From assembly GCA_963590855.1 (NCBI GenBank), contig CAVAQT010000008.1, forward strand, positions 13,165 to 77,164: a stretch of DNA of 64,000 nucleotides, given 5' to 3'. Below, piece after piece: positions 41,938-51,209 of the stretch. The stretch's first letter is position 1. Each line of letters begins with the position of its first letter. The position numbers and the translations under genes were made by a program. The notes under the pieces are model-generated. The model searched no databases, had not been told where the DNA came from, and saw nothing but the letters and a program-made list of their open reading frames with translations. The stretch comes from Ruminococcus_C sp963590855. GTDB taxonomy: Bacteria; Bacillota; Clostridia; Oscillospirales; Ruminococcaceae.

Positions 41938-41946
41938 TGGTATAAT
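41938..41946 (+). promoter_or_regulatory. extended -10 promoter for ligA
   Basis: TGGTATAAT at 41938-41946 is an extended -10 box; the -35 region (about 41918, TAGCAT) is weak. Transcription from about 41953 would leave 47 bases before ligA, and may also serve gatCAB. Confidence 0.6.
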
Positions 41947-41999
41947 ACAAGTGTATGCCAAGTGGGCAAATCCAAATGGCGGCACAAGGAGACGTAACC

Positions 42000-43991
42000 A
42001 TGGACGAAACGACAGCAAAACAGCGTATTGCAGAGCTGAAGCAGCTGCTGGAACGCTATAACGAAGAATACTATGTGCAGGATGCTCCGTCCGTAACGGA
42101 CTATGAGTACGATATGCTGATGCGGGAACTGGAAACCCTGGAAGGGGAATATCCCCAGTTTGCAGCAGCAGATTCGCCTACCAAGCATGTGGGCGGCGCA
42201 GCATCCAGAACATTTGAAAAGGTGTCCCATGCAGTGCAGATGATGAGCCTGCAGGATGTTTTTTCTTACGCAGAAATGGATGCTTTTGTACAGCGGTGTC
42301 AGGAAGAACTGGTGCATCCGGCATTCAGCGCAGAGCCGAAGATCGACGGCTTGTCGGTGTCTTTGGAATACACCAACGGCATCTTCACTCGCGGCTCGAC
42401 CCGCGGAGACGGCTTTGTTGGAGAAGATGTCACAGCGAACCTGATGACCATTTCCAATATTCCGAAGCAGCTGAAAGACGCGCCGGCATTTCTGGAAGTG
42501 CGCGGCGAAGTCTATATGCCGCGGAAAAGCTTTGCGGCGCTTGTGGAACAGCAGGAGCTAGAAGGCGAAACACCGGCGAAGAATCCCCGTAACGCTGCCG
42601 CCGGCTCTCTGCGCCAGAAAAATGCAGCCGTTACGGCGAAACGCAGCCTGGATATCTGGATCTTCAACATCCAGCAGATCGAGGGCGTGTCTTTGGAAAC
42701 ACATATCGAATCTCTGGAATATCTCAAAAAGCTGGGCTTCCCCACGGTGATTCCTCATAGCAAGCCGCTGCATACTGCGGAGGAAGTCCGCGCAGAGATC
42801 GCGGCGATCGGCGAAGCGAAGCTGCACTATGCCTATGACACGGACGGCGTTGTTGTGAAAGTGGATTCCTTTGCACAGCGGGAAGAAATGGGCGCTACAT
42901 CAAAAGTCCCGAAATGGGCTGCGGCGTTTAAGTTCCCACCGGAGGAGAAAGAGACTACACTTCGTGAGATCCTGCTGAGCGTTGGCAGAACCGGCGTCAT
43001 CACACCGGTGGCAATTTTTGATTCGGTACAGCTTGCCGGAACAGAGGTTTCCCGTGCCACGCTGCATAACCAGGACTTTATCACGGAGCGTGACATCCGT
43101 CTTGGAGACACTATCGTTGTCCGAAAGGCAGGGGAGATCATTCCGGAAGTGCTGCGCGTGAAAACGCATGCAGACGGCGCAGAACCGTATCATCTGCCGG
43201 AACAGTGCCCTGTCTGTCATACGCCTGCGGTGCGCGATCCGGATGAAGCGGCGCTGCGCTGCCCGAATCCAGACTGCCCGGCACAGCTGATGAAGCGTAT
43301 GATTCACTTTGTGTCTAAGGATGCCATGAACATTGACGGTCTCGGGCCGCAGAATTTGGCGGCACTTCAGGCAAATGGACTGGTGCACTCTGTAGCAGAT
43401 CTGTACGCTTTGACCGAATCGGAACTGACAGAACTGGATCGCTTTGCAGAAAAGTCTGCGGAAAATCTGGTACGCGCCATTGCCGCTTCCAAAGAGAACT
43501 CTCTGGATCGCCTGATCTATGCCCTGGGAATCCGCGGCATCGGCAGTCGTGCCGCAAAACTGCTCTGTGAGCGATTCCCGACCATGGAAGCACTGCTCGG
43601 TGCATCTGCTGCGGAGATCCAGGAAATCGATGGATTCGGAGAGACGATGGCGGAGAGCGTGGTCTCTGCACTGGCAGAACCGCATATGCATCAGCTGATC
43701 GAACACCTGCAGGCGGCTGGCTGTAATATGACCTATCACGGAACAGCTGTGGAGGACACACGCTTTGCCGGCATGACATTCGTTCTGACTGGAACGCTTT
43801 CCACCATGAAACGCAGCGAGGCGAAGGAACTGATCCTGCGGTACGGCGGAAAGGTCAGCGGCAGCGTTTCCAAAAAAACCACCTTCGTTGTTGCCGGAGA
43901 AGCTGCCGGCAGCAAACTGGATAAGGCAAACGAACTGGGTATTCCGGTACTCAGCGAAGATGAATTTCGTCAAAAAATCAATGAGGATTGA
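42000..43991 (+). CDS. ligA: NAD-dependent DNA ligase LigA
   Basis: The 663-residue ligase seals nicks in replication and repair. The adenylated lysine is K114 in PKIDGLSV; an OB fold, the zinc finger CPVCHTP...CPNPDCPAQ (about 405-430), helix-hairpin-helix repeats and a C-terminal BRCT domain (about 585-663) follow. AAGGAG eight bases before ATG 42000 excludes the 15 upstream open codons. Confidence 0.97.
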   Translation: MDETTAKQRIAELKQLLERYNEEYYVQDAPSVTDYEYDMLMRELETLEGEYPQFAAADSPTKHVGGAASRTFEKVSHAVQMMSLQDVFSYAEMDAFVQRCQEELVHPAFSAEPKIDGLSVSLEYTNGIFTRGSTRGDGFVGEDVTANLMTISNIPKQLKDAPAFLEVRGEVYMPRKSFAALVEQQELEGETPAKNPRNAAAGSLRQKNAAVTAKRSLDIWIFNIQQIEGVSLETHIESLEYLKKLGFPTVIPHSKPLHTAEEVRAEIAAIGEAKLHYAYDTDGVVVKVDSFAQREEMGATSKVPKWAAAFKFPPEEKETTLREILLSVGRTGVITPVAIFDSVQLAGTEVSRATLHNQDFITERDIRLGDTIVVRKAGEIIPEVLRVKTHADGAEPYHLPEQCPVCHTPAVRDPDEAALRCPNPDCPAQLMKRMIHFVSKDAMNIDGLGPQNLAALQANGLVHSVADLYALTESELTELDRFAEKSAENLVRAIAASKENSLDRLIYALGIRGIGSRAAKLLCERFPTMEALLGASAAEIQEIDGFGETMAESVVSALAEPHMHQLIEHLQAAGCNMTYHGTAVEDTRFAGMTFVLTGTLSTMKRSEAKELILRYGGKVSGSVSKKTTFVVAGEAAGSKLDKANELGIPVLSEDEFRQKINED

Positions 43992-44039
43992 TCCGGCGAT
44001 ACGGTTTCGCTGCAATTCTCAAGGAAAGGATTTTTATAT

Positions 44040-44309
44040 ATGAAAATTGATATTGCACACATCGCAAAGCTTTCCCGGCTTCATATTGAGCCGGAAAAAA
44101 TGGACAAGTTTGAAAAGGACATGGCTGCCATTGTGGATATGGTAGACCGTCTGCCGGATGTGGAGGATGAACTGACTCTGGACGCAGAGCATCCTATGAA
44201 GCTCCGGGAAGATGTGGCTGTGGAACATAAGTTCCGCCGGGAAGAGATGCTGGCAAATGCACCGGAAGTACAGTCCGGTTGTCTCGTCGTTCCGAAAACG
44301 GTAGAATAA
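44040..44309 (+). CDS. gatC: Asp/Glu-tRNA amidotransferase subunit GatC
   Basis: The 89-residue subunit wraps around GatA and GatB. IAHIAKLSRLHIEPEKMDKFEKDM and LREDVAVEH are typical. AAGGAAAGG lies before ATG 44040. It starts the gatCAB set, which corrects mischarged Glu-tRNA-Gln or Asp-tRNA-Asn. Confidence 0.94.
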   Translation: MKIDIAHIAKLSRLHIEPEKMDKFEKDMAAIVDMVDRLPDVEDELTLDAEHPMKLREDVAVEHKFRREEMLANAPEVQSGCLVVPKTVE

Positions 44310-44324
44310 GGAGGAAGTACACAA

Positions 44325-45785
44325 ATGAAGCTGTTTGAAAAAAATGCCGCAGAATTGTCTGCAATGCTGCAAAATAAAGAGTGCAGCGCAGTTGAACTGA
44401 CTAAGGATGTCCTGGACAGAATCGATGCCAAGGAATCGGCTGTAGGCGCTTATGTGACACGCTGTGAGGATTGCCTGGAGCAGGCTGAGGCAGTGGACAA
44501 TGCCCGCGCAGCCGGCGAAGAACTGCATCCGCTGGCAGGTATCCCCATCGGCATTAAGGATAACATTTCCACAAAGGGCATCCGCACCACCTGCTCCTCT
44601 AAAATGCTGGAAAACTATGTTCCTCCCTTTGATGCAACTGTGATGCAGCCGGTTCGCAAGGCTGGCATGGTAATCACCGGTAAAATGAACATGGACGAAT
44701 TTGCCATGGGTTCTTCCACCGAGACTTCCTACTTCCACACCACCCACAATCCGCATAACCTGGACTGTGTTCCGGGCGGTTCTTCCGGCGGCAGCGCAGC
44801 AACCGTTGCAGCAGGAGAAGCGATCCTCACCCTGGGTTCTGATACCGGCGGATCCATTCGTCAGCCGGCATCCCTCTGCGGCGTTGTTGGCCTGAAGCCC
44901 ACATACGGCAGCGTATCCCGTTACGGTCTGGTGGCATTTGCATCCTCTCTGGATCAGATCGGCCCGTTCGGCAAGTCTGTCAAGGATGTTGCCCTGCTCC
45001 AGAGCCTGATCCAGGGGCATGACAATATGGATGCCACCTCTGCATACCGCACCTATGCCAACCTGTACGAGAACCTGAACGGCAATGTTCAGGGACTGCG
45101 CATCGGTGTTCCCAAGGAATATTTCGGCGAGGGCATCGACGCAGAGGTCAAGGATGCTGTGTTCGCTGCCATTAAGCTGTTGGAACAGAACGGCGCAGTC
45201 ATCAAGGAAATTTCCCTGCCCAGCACCGAGTATGCGATCAACACCTACTACATCATCGCATCTGCTGAGGCATCTTCCAACCTGGCTCGTTTCGACGGCG
45301 TGAAGTACGGCTTCCGTGCAGCAAACTACGATGGCCTGACGGATATGTATGAAAAAACCAGAAGCGAAGGCTTCGGCGATGAAGTCAAGCGCCGGATCAT
45401 GCTGGGTACATTCGTGCTGAGTTCTGGTTTCTACGATGCCTATTATAAAAAGGCAAAGCTGGTACAGCGCCGCATCGGCCAGGAATTTGCTGCCGCATTC
45501 CAGGACTGCGATGTCATCCTGACACCGACTGCACCGTCCGCTGCATTCCGGATCGGCGAAAATATCGGCGATCCGCTGAAAATGTATTATAGCGATGTCT
45601 GCACCGTTACTGTCAATATTGCAGGTCTGCCGGCTGTCAGCGTTCCGTGCGGAAAGTCTGCGTCCGGTCTGCCGCTGGGAATGCAGCTGATCGGTAATAA
45701 GTTTGCAGAGCAGACGATTCTGAATGCCGCATATGGCTATGAACAGTTGGTAGGCGGTTTTCACGCCATTGCAGAAACCCTTTAA
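44325..45785 (+). CDS. gatA: Asp/Glu-tRNA amidotransferase subunit GatA
   Basis: The 486-residue amidase-signature subunit hydrolyses glutamine to supply ammonia. The catalytic Ser-cisSer-Lys set lies in IPIGIKDN, PGGSSGGSAATVAAG and SDTGGSIRQPA. AGGAGG precedes ATG 44325. Length is standard. Confidence 0.98.
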   Translation: MKLFEKNAAELSAMLQNKECSAVELTKDVLDRIDAKESAVGAYVTRCEDCLEQAEAVDNARAAGEELHPLAGIPIGIKDNISTKGIRTTCSSKMLENYVPPFDATVMQPVRKAGMVITGKMNMDEFAMGSSTETSYFHTTHNPHNLDCVPGGSSGGSAATVAAGEAILTLGSDTGGSIRQPASLCGVVGLKPTYGSVSRYGLVAFASSLDQIGPFGKSVKDVALLQSLIQGHDNMDATSAYRTYANLYENLNGNVQGLRIGVPKEYFGEGIDAEVKDAVFAAIKLLEQNGAVIKEISLPSTEYAINTYYIIASAEASSNLARFDGVKYGFRAANYDGLTDMYEKTRSEGFGDEVKRRIMLGTFVLSSGFYDAYYKKAKLVQRRIGQEFAAAFQDCDVILTPTAPSAAFRIGENIGDPLKMYYSDVCTVTVNIAGLPAVSVPCGKSASGLPLGMQLIGNKFAEQTILNAAYGYEQLVGGFHAIAETL

Positions 45786-45802
45786 GCAGGAGGACGAAAC
45801 AG

Positions 45803-47239
45803 ATGAAAGATTATGAAATGGTCGTTGGGCTGGAAGTCCACGCTGAATTGAATACAAAATCCAAGATTTACTGTAACTGCCGCAATGCATTTGGTTTGGA
45901 AGTCAACAGCCAGGTCTGCCCGGTCTGCATGGGTATGCCGGGAACACTTCCGACACTGAATGAAAAAGTGGTAGAGTATGCTATTAAAATGGGACATGCC
46001 ATGCACTGCCAGATCAATGGCGTGTGCAAGCAGGATCGAAAGAACTACTTCTACCCGGATCTGCCGAAAGCATACCAGATCTCTCAGGCAGAAGTACCGC
46101 TATGCGGCGAGGGCTACCTGGATGTCATGGTTGACGGTCAGATGAAGCGCATCGGTGTGACCCGTATCCATATCGAAGAAGATGCCGGCAAGCTGCTGCA
46201 TGACGAGTCCTTCTCCGGCTCTCTGGTGGATCTGAACCGCTGCGGCGTTCCGCTGATCGAAATCGTTTCAGAACCGGACATCCGCAGCAGCGCCGAAGCA
46301 AAGGCATATCTGGAGACCATCAAGTCCATCCTCCAGTATCTGAACATCTCCGACTGTAAAATGCAGGAAGGCTCTATCCGCTGCGACGTAAACGTCTCTG
46401 TCCGCGAAAAAGGCGCAACGGAATTTGGTACACGCTGCGAGATGAAGAACGTCAATAGCTTTAGTGCAGCTGTCCGCGGCATTGAATATGAGGCAAAGCG
46501 CCAGATCGAGATCCTGGAAGCAGGCGGCACCATTGCACAGGAAACACGCCGCTGGGACGATGCCAAGGGTATGAGCATTCTGATGCGTACCAAGGAAGAC
46601 GCACAGGATTACCGCTATTTCCCGGAGCCTGACCTTCTGACGATCGTTGTACCGGAAGAAAAGATCCAGGCACTGAAGGAAAGCATTCCGGAGCTGCCGA
46701 ATGTCAAGCTGCAGCGCTATGTCTTTGACTTTGGACTGTCTCAGACAGATGCTTCTCTGATCGCAGAGGACATCTCCCGTTCCAAGCTGTTTGATGCCTG
46801 CGTTGCACTGGGCACCTGCAAGCCGAAGAGCGTCAGCAATTGGATTCTGGCAGACATTGCGAAATATACCAACGAGACCGGAAAGACGATCGAAGAAACC
46901 GCTCTGACACCGGAGCACCTGACCGCTCTCATTGAACAGGTAGAAAAGGGCGTTATCTCCAACGCATCTGCAAAGAAGGTCTTTGCGGTTATCGTAGAAG
47001 AGGACAAAGATCCGCTTGCGATCATCGAAGAAAAGGGCATGAAGCAGAATTCCGATACCGGCTTCCTGGAACAGCTGGCAAAGGATGTTCTGGCGCAGAA
47101 TGAGAAATCGGTTACTGACTATAAGAACGGTAAAACCAATGCGCTGGGCTATCTGGTTGGCCAGTGCATGAAGGCATCTAAGGGCAAGGCAAATCCGGGC
47201 ATTGTCAAGGAAATCGTAACCAAGATGCTGAACGCATAA
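45803..47239 (+). CDS. gatB: Asp/Glu-tRNA amidotransferase subunit GatB
   Basis: The 478-residue subunit activates the mischarged aminoacyl end. EMVVGLEVHAELNTKSKIYCNC begins the protein, with VCPVCMGMPGTLP supplying further zinc cysteines, and a C-terminal YqeY-like tail domain. GCAGGAGG stands before ATG 45803. Only a convergent terminator separates it from the opposite-strand gene. Confidence 0.98.
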   Translation: MKDYEMVVGLEVHAELNTKSKIYCNCRNAFGLEVNSQVCPVCMGMPGTLPTLNEKVVEYAIKMGHAMHCQINGVCKQDRKNYFYPDLPKAYQISQAEVPLCGEGYLDVMVDGQMKRIGVTRIHIEEDAGKLLHDESFSGSLVDLNRCGVPLIEIVSEPDIRSSAEAKAYLETIKSILQYLNISDCKMQEGSIRCDVNVSVREKGATEFGTRCEMKNVNSFSAAVRGIEYEAKRQIEILEAGGTIAQETRRWDDAKGMSILMRTKEDAQDYRYFPEPDLLTIVVPEEKIQALKESIPELPNVKLQRYVFDFGLSQTDASLIAEDISRSKLFDACVALGTCKPKSVSNWILADIAKYTNETGKTIEETALTPEHLTALIEQVEKGVISNASAKKVFAVIVEEDKDPLAIIEEKGMKQNSDTGFLEQLAKDVLAQNEKSVTDYKNGKTNALGYLVGQCMKASKGKANPGIVKEIVTKMLNA

Positions 47240-47250
47240 AATTTTCAAAC

Positions 47251-47290
47251 AAAAAGAACAAGGCAGCTGCAAAAAAACGCAGTTGCCTTG
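47251..47290 (-). terminator. terminator of the minus-strand pseudouridine synthase gene
   Basis: CAAGGCAGCTGC at 47259-47270 pairs with GCAGTTGCCTTG at 47279-47290. On the minus strand the stem is followed by TTCTTTTTG (47258 down to 47250). It may also end the gat transcript from the other side, though without a T-run there. Confidence 0.75.
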
Positions 47291-47309
47291 CTCTCAATCG
47301 AATGCTGTT

Positions 47310-48290
47310 TCAGTGCAGTTTTACCTGCGGAAACTCTTTTGTGACGAATGCCGGCAGCGGTGTCTGGACCGTCAAGCCGTTTAGGTTTGCGAGACAGGAA
47401 TCGCTGTCGGTTTCTAATTGCAGCTGATATGCCCATAACAGCTGATGCTTGCAGTGCAGCGCCCGGTTTTCCCGCATATTTCCGTATTTGGTGTCGCCCA
47501 GGATCGGCGCGTGGATGTGCGCGAGATGGGCACGGATCTGGTGTGTCCTGCCGGTAATCAGATCCACAGATAACAGCGCATGCCGCTCATTGGACGCCAG
47601 CACTTCATATGCGGTGATGATCTCCTGAAATCCTTCTTCCGGCGTGTCACGGACAGTGACCGTGTTGTGACTGGCGGATTTCTTGTGCCATCCATAAAGC
47701 GTAGCTTTCCGCTCTTTCGGAACGCCCACTGTGATGCACAGATACTTCTTGTGCACCTTGTTTTCCCGGATCAGCCGGTTTACTTCCCGAAGGGCGGCAG
47801 CCGTTTTTGCGGCGATCACAATGCCGCCGGTGTTGCGGTCTAGCCGATTGCACAGCGCAGGCGTAAAACTTTGCTCCTGCTCCGGATGAAATGCGCCGGT
47901 CTGGTAAAGATAATGAAGAACCCGATTGACCAGGGTGTCGGGAATTTGCCGGCTGTCGCAGTGGACAACAAGCCCTACCGGTTTGTTCACCATTAAGATT
48001 TGCTCGTCCTCATAGAGGATGTCCAGCTGATTCGGCGCCTGTAAAAATTCCGGAACGCCGCTTCGCTCTTCTTCTGTCTTGATCGTAAAATAAGAATCAC
48101 TGACGAATAATGTGACAACATCACCGGGCATGAGACGCTGGTCGGGCGTACAGCGCTTTCGGTTCACCTTGATATGCTTGGTGCGGATCCATTTGTAGCA
48201 AAGACTTTTCGGCAACTCCGGCAAAGCTTTCTGTAAAAAGCGATCCAGACGCTGATTGCTGTCATTTTCCTGAATGTAAAATTCTTTCAT
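47310..48290 (-). CDS. RluA-family pseudouridine synthase
   Basis: The 326-residue protein has an N-terminal S4 domain (QRLDRFLQKALPEL to about residue 65) and a synthase domain with the catalytic aspartate in LCNRLDRNTGGIVIAAK. RTHQIRAHLAHIHAPILGDTKYG is the second signature. It resembles RluC/RluD but the target uridine is not clear, and a second RluD-type gene is at 15812. ATG at 48290 is chosen for domain alignment; its ribosome binding site is poor. A further 50 codons are open upstream but read through the promoter region. Confidence 0.88.
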   Translation of the reverse strand: MKEFYIQENDSNQRLDRFLQKALPELPKSLCYKWIRTKHIKVNRKRCTPDQRLMPGDVVTLFVSDSYFTIKTEEERSGVPEFLQAPNQLDILYEDEQILMVNKPVGLVVHCDSRQIPDTLVNRVLHYLYQTGAFHPEQEQSFTPALCNRLDRNTGGIVIAAKTAAALREVNRLIRENKVHKKYLCITVGVPKERKATLYGWHKKSASHNTVTVRDTPEEGFQEIITAYEVLASNERHALLSVDLITGRTHQIRAHLAHIHAPILGDTKYGNMRENRALHCKHQLLWAYQLQLETDSDSCLANLNGLTVQTPLPAFVTKEFPQVKLH

Positions 48291-48383
48291 ATTTTCAACT
48301 TGCTGTCTAAGGCAGCATTCCTTTCGTAGAGTATTCGTAACTATAGTGCACATTTTGAAGGTAAAAACAGCACTGATACTGCT

Positions 48384-48392
48384 ATTATAACA
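48384..48392 (-). promoter_or_regulatory. extended -10 promoter for the pseudouridine synthase gene
   Basis: On the minus strand TGTTATAAT (48392 down to 48384) is an extended -10 box with a weak -35. Transcription near 48377 gives a leader of about 87 bases. Confidence 0.5.
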
Positions 48393-48443
48393 TATTCTCA
48401 TCAAAAAGAAAAGCTTTTCTTTCGGCAGATCGGAGGTCATCTC

Positions 48444-49214
48444 ATGGAACAGTCAAAAAAGGGACAGCATCCCCGGGATGCGGCTGCGGACAAGCAGAGT
48501 ACCTCAGAGCTGTCTGCTGTTCCGAAGCCCAAGCATAAACACTATGGTCATCGAGACCGAATGCGCGCACGCTTTCAGAGGGACGGATTGGAAAATTTTC
48601 AGTCTCATGAGATTCTGGAATTGCTTTTGTTTTATGCCTTGCCGCGGGTGGACACCAATCCTATCGCGCATGACCTGATCGCTGCGTTCCACTCCCTGTC
48701 CGGTGTGCTGGAAGCAGACATCCAGGACTTGAAGCAGATCAAAGGCATCAGCGAAAATGCGGCAGTATTCCTCAAGCTTTTGCCGGAGGTCTTTCAGCAG
48801 TACCAACTGGATAAGATCCGGGAGCACGCGGCGTTGGACACAACAGAAAAACTTTGCGAGTACATACGGGCAAAGCTGTGCAGTGCGGTTGAAGAAAAGG
48901 TGCTTCTGCTCTGCCTGGATGAGCACCTGCACTTGCTTCATTGCGAAACCATTTCCACCGGTACTGCCCAAAGTGCCATGCTGGATACGCACCGCATTGT
49001 GGAGTGCGCCATCCGGATGCGCAGCAACCGCGTTGTTCTGGCACACAATCATCCACAGGGAAAGGCATGTTTTTCGGATGCAGATCTGTTTGCGACGCAG
49101 CAGCTTCGGCGCATTTTAGACAGTATGCAGATACAGCTTTTCGACCACATTGTCCTTGGAAAACAAATGGATACAGTTTCCATGAGAACTATAATGGACT
49201 GGAATGACATGTAA
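48444..49214 (+). CDS. radC: RadC-family JAB/MPN protein
   Basis: The 256-residue protein has a helix-hairpin-helix region (about 80-125, LKQIKGISENAA) and a C-terminal JAB/MPN domain with HNHPQGKACFSDAD, close to the RadC zinc motif HNHPSG(D)xxPSxxD. RadC is named for repair but its role is unsettled; here it sits directly upstream of uvrB-uvrA. GGAGG precedes ATG 48444. Confidence 0.92.
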   Translation: MEQSKKGQHPRDAAADKQSTSELSAVPKPKHKHYGHRDRMRARFQRDGLENFQSHEILELLLFYALPRVDTNPIAHDLIAAFHSLSGVLEADIQDLKQIKGISENAAVFLKLLPEVFQQYQLDKIREHAALDTTEKLCEYIRAKLCSAVEEKVLLLCLDEHLHLLHCETISTGTAQSAMLDTHRIVECAIRMRSNRVVLAHNHPQGKACFSDADLFATQQLRRILDSMQIQLFDHIVLGKQMDTVSMRTIMDWNDM

Positions 49215-49241
49215 TGACACAGCTTCTCAGGGAGGGATTCC

Positions 49242-51206
49242 ATGGATCATTTTGAACTGCATGCACCGTTTTCTCCGACAGGAGATCAGCCGGAAGCGAT
49301 CGCCAGGCTGGTGCAGGGCATCAAAGACGGCGATCACGAACAGACACTTTTGGGCGTTACCGGCTCCGGTAAAACCTATACTGTTGCAAATGTCATTGCA
49401 CAGGTAAATAAGCCGACACTGGTGCTGGCACACAATAAAATTCTGGCGGCACAGCTTTGCTCCGAATTTCGGGAATTTTTCCCGAACAATGCAGTAGAAT
49501 ACTTTGTTTCCTATTACGATTATTACCAGCCGGAAGCGTACATTCCCAGTACAGACAGCTATATCGAAAAGGATTCTTCCATCAATGATGAGATCGACAA
49601 AATGCGCCATAGTGCGACTGCGGCGCTGGCGGAGCGCAAGGATGTTATTATTGTTGCAAGCGTTTCCTGCATCTACTCCCTGGGAAGTCCGGAGGAATAC
49701 CGCTCTATGATCGTTTCCATCCGTCCCGGCATGGAAAAGCCCAGAGATCAGCTCATCGATGAACTGGTGGCCATACAATATGAGCGAAATGACATCAACT
49801 TCGTCCGGAACAAATTTCGGGTTCGCGGCGATGTGGTCGAGATCTTTCCGGCATCCTCTACGGATAAGGCGATTCGGGTAGAATATTTCGGAGATGAAAT
49901 TGACCGCATTTGCGAGATCAATGTTGTATCCGGCGAAGTGACCGCCGTCATGCAGTACGCTGCCATCATGCCTGCATCTCATTATGTTGTCGGAAGCGAA
50001 AAAGTCACAAAGGCCGTCAAAGAGATCCGTCAGGAGATGCTGCAGCGCGTGGCTTGGTTTACCGAAAATCATAAACTGATCGAAGCGCAGCGGATACAGC
50101 AGCGCACTCAATACGATATGGAAATGCTGGAAGAAATTGGATTTTGCAGCGGCATTGAGAACTATTCCCGTATCCTCGCCGGCAGACCGCCCGGAAGCGT
50201 GCCCTATACTTTGCTGGATCACTTCCCGGAGGATTTCCTTTTGATCGTGGATGAAAGCCATGTGACACTGCCTCAGGTACGCGCTATGTACGCCGGAGAC
50301 CGTGCCAGAAAGCAAACTCTGGTAGATTACGGATTTCGTTTGCCCAGTGCATTTGATAACCGCCCGCTGAATTTTGACGAATTTTACAGCCATGTGCACC
50401 AGGCAATCTATGTGAGTGCAACGCCCGGGCCGTTTGAAAAGGAGCATTCCGTACAAACGGTAGAACAGGTGATTCGCCCAACCGGCCTTCTGGATCCGGA
50501 AATTATGGTGCGTCCGGTTGATGGACAAATAGAAGATCTGTTTTCCGAGATCAATATTCGCGCCGAAAAGAACGAGCGCGTTCTCGTGACGACGCTGACG
50601 AAAAAAATGGCAGAAGACCTGACCGCTTATCTGGAACGAATGGGCGTTCGCGTGCGCTATCTGCATCACGATATAGATACCGTAGAGCGTATGGAAATCA
50701 TCCGCGATCTGCGGCTTGGCGAGTTTGATGTGTTGGTGGGAATCAACCTGCTCCGGGAAGGTCTGGACATTCCGGAGGTTTCCCTGGTTGCAATTCTCGA
50801 TGCAGACAAGGAGGGCTTCCTGCGAAGCGAAACTTCAATGATTCAAACCATTGGACGTGCCGCCAGAAATGCCCATGGACAAGTAATCATGTACGCCGAT
50901 GAAGTAACCGGCTCTATGGAACGCGCCATCACAGAAACAGAACGCCGTCGCGCAAAGCAGATGGCATACAATCAGGAGCATGGCATTATCCCGAAAACCA
51001 TTCAAAAGGATGTGCGTGATGTGATCGAGATCACATCGAAAGCAGAAGTGGAAAAGAAAACATCCGGCAAAAAGCTGCGCGGCAAGGAAAAACGTGTCCT
51101 GATCGACCAGCTGACGGCACAGATGAAAGAAGCTGCAAAGCTGCTGGAATTTGAACACGCTGCTTACCTGCGGGATAAGATCAAACAATTAGAGGAGGAA
51201 AAGTGA
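49242..51206 (+). CDS. uvrB: excinuclease ABC subunit B
   Basis: The 654-residue helicase-like damage verifier has Walker A GVTGSGKT (about 40-47), the beta-hairpin YYDYYQPEAYIP, the VDESHVT box, and a C-terminal UVR domain (KEAAKLLEFEHAAYLRDKIKQLEE) that contacts UvrC. GGGAGGG stands upstream of ATG 49242. uvrA follows four bases later. Confidence 0.98.
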   Translation: MDHFELHAPFSPTGDQPEAIARLVQGIKDGDHEQTLLGVTGSGKTYTVANVIAQVNKPTLVLAHNKILAAQLCSEFREFFPNNAVEYFVSYYDYYQPEAYIPSTDSYIEKDSSINDEIDKMRHSATAALAERKDVIIVASVSCIYSLGSPEEYRSMIVSIRPGMEKPRDQLIDELVAIQYERNDINFVRNKFRVRGDVVEIFPASSTDKAIRVEYFGDEIDRICEINVVSGEVTAVMQYAAIMPASHYVVGSEKVTKAVKEIRQEMLQRVAWFTENHKLIEAQRIQQRTQYDMEMLEEIGFCSGIENYSRILAGRPPGSVPYTLLDHFPEDFLLIVDESHVTLPQVRAMYAGDRARKQTLVDYGFRLPSAFDNRPLNFDEFYSHVHQAIYVSATPGPFEKEHSVQTVEQVIRPTGLLDPEIMVRPVDGQIEDLFSEINIRAEKNERVLVTTLTKKMAEDLTAYLERMGVRVRYLHHDIDTVERMEIIRDLRLGEFDVLVGINLLREGLDIPEVSLVAILDADKEGFLRSETSMIQTIGRAARNAHGQVIMYADEVTGSMERAITETERRRAKQMAYNQEHGIIPKTIQKDVRDVIEITSKAEVEKKTSGKKLRGKEKRVLIDQLTAQMKEAAKLLEFEHAAYLRDKIKQLEEEK

Positions 51207-51209
51207 TTC

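Noticed and set aside
44034..45890. 618-codon ORF antisense to gatC and gatA
   Set aside because: It spans two established genes and reads as low-information sequence with many cysteines.
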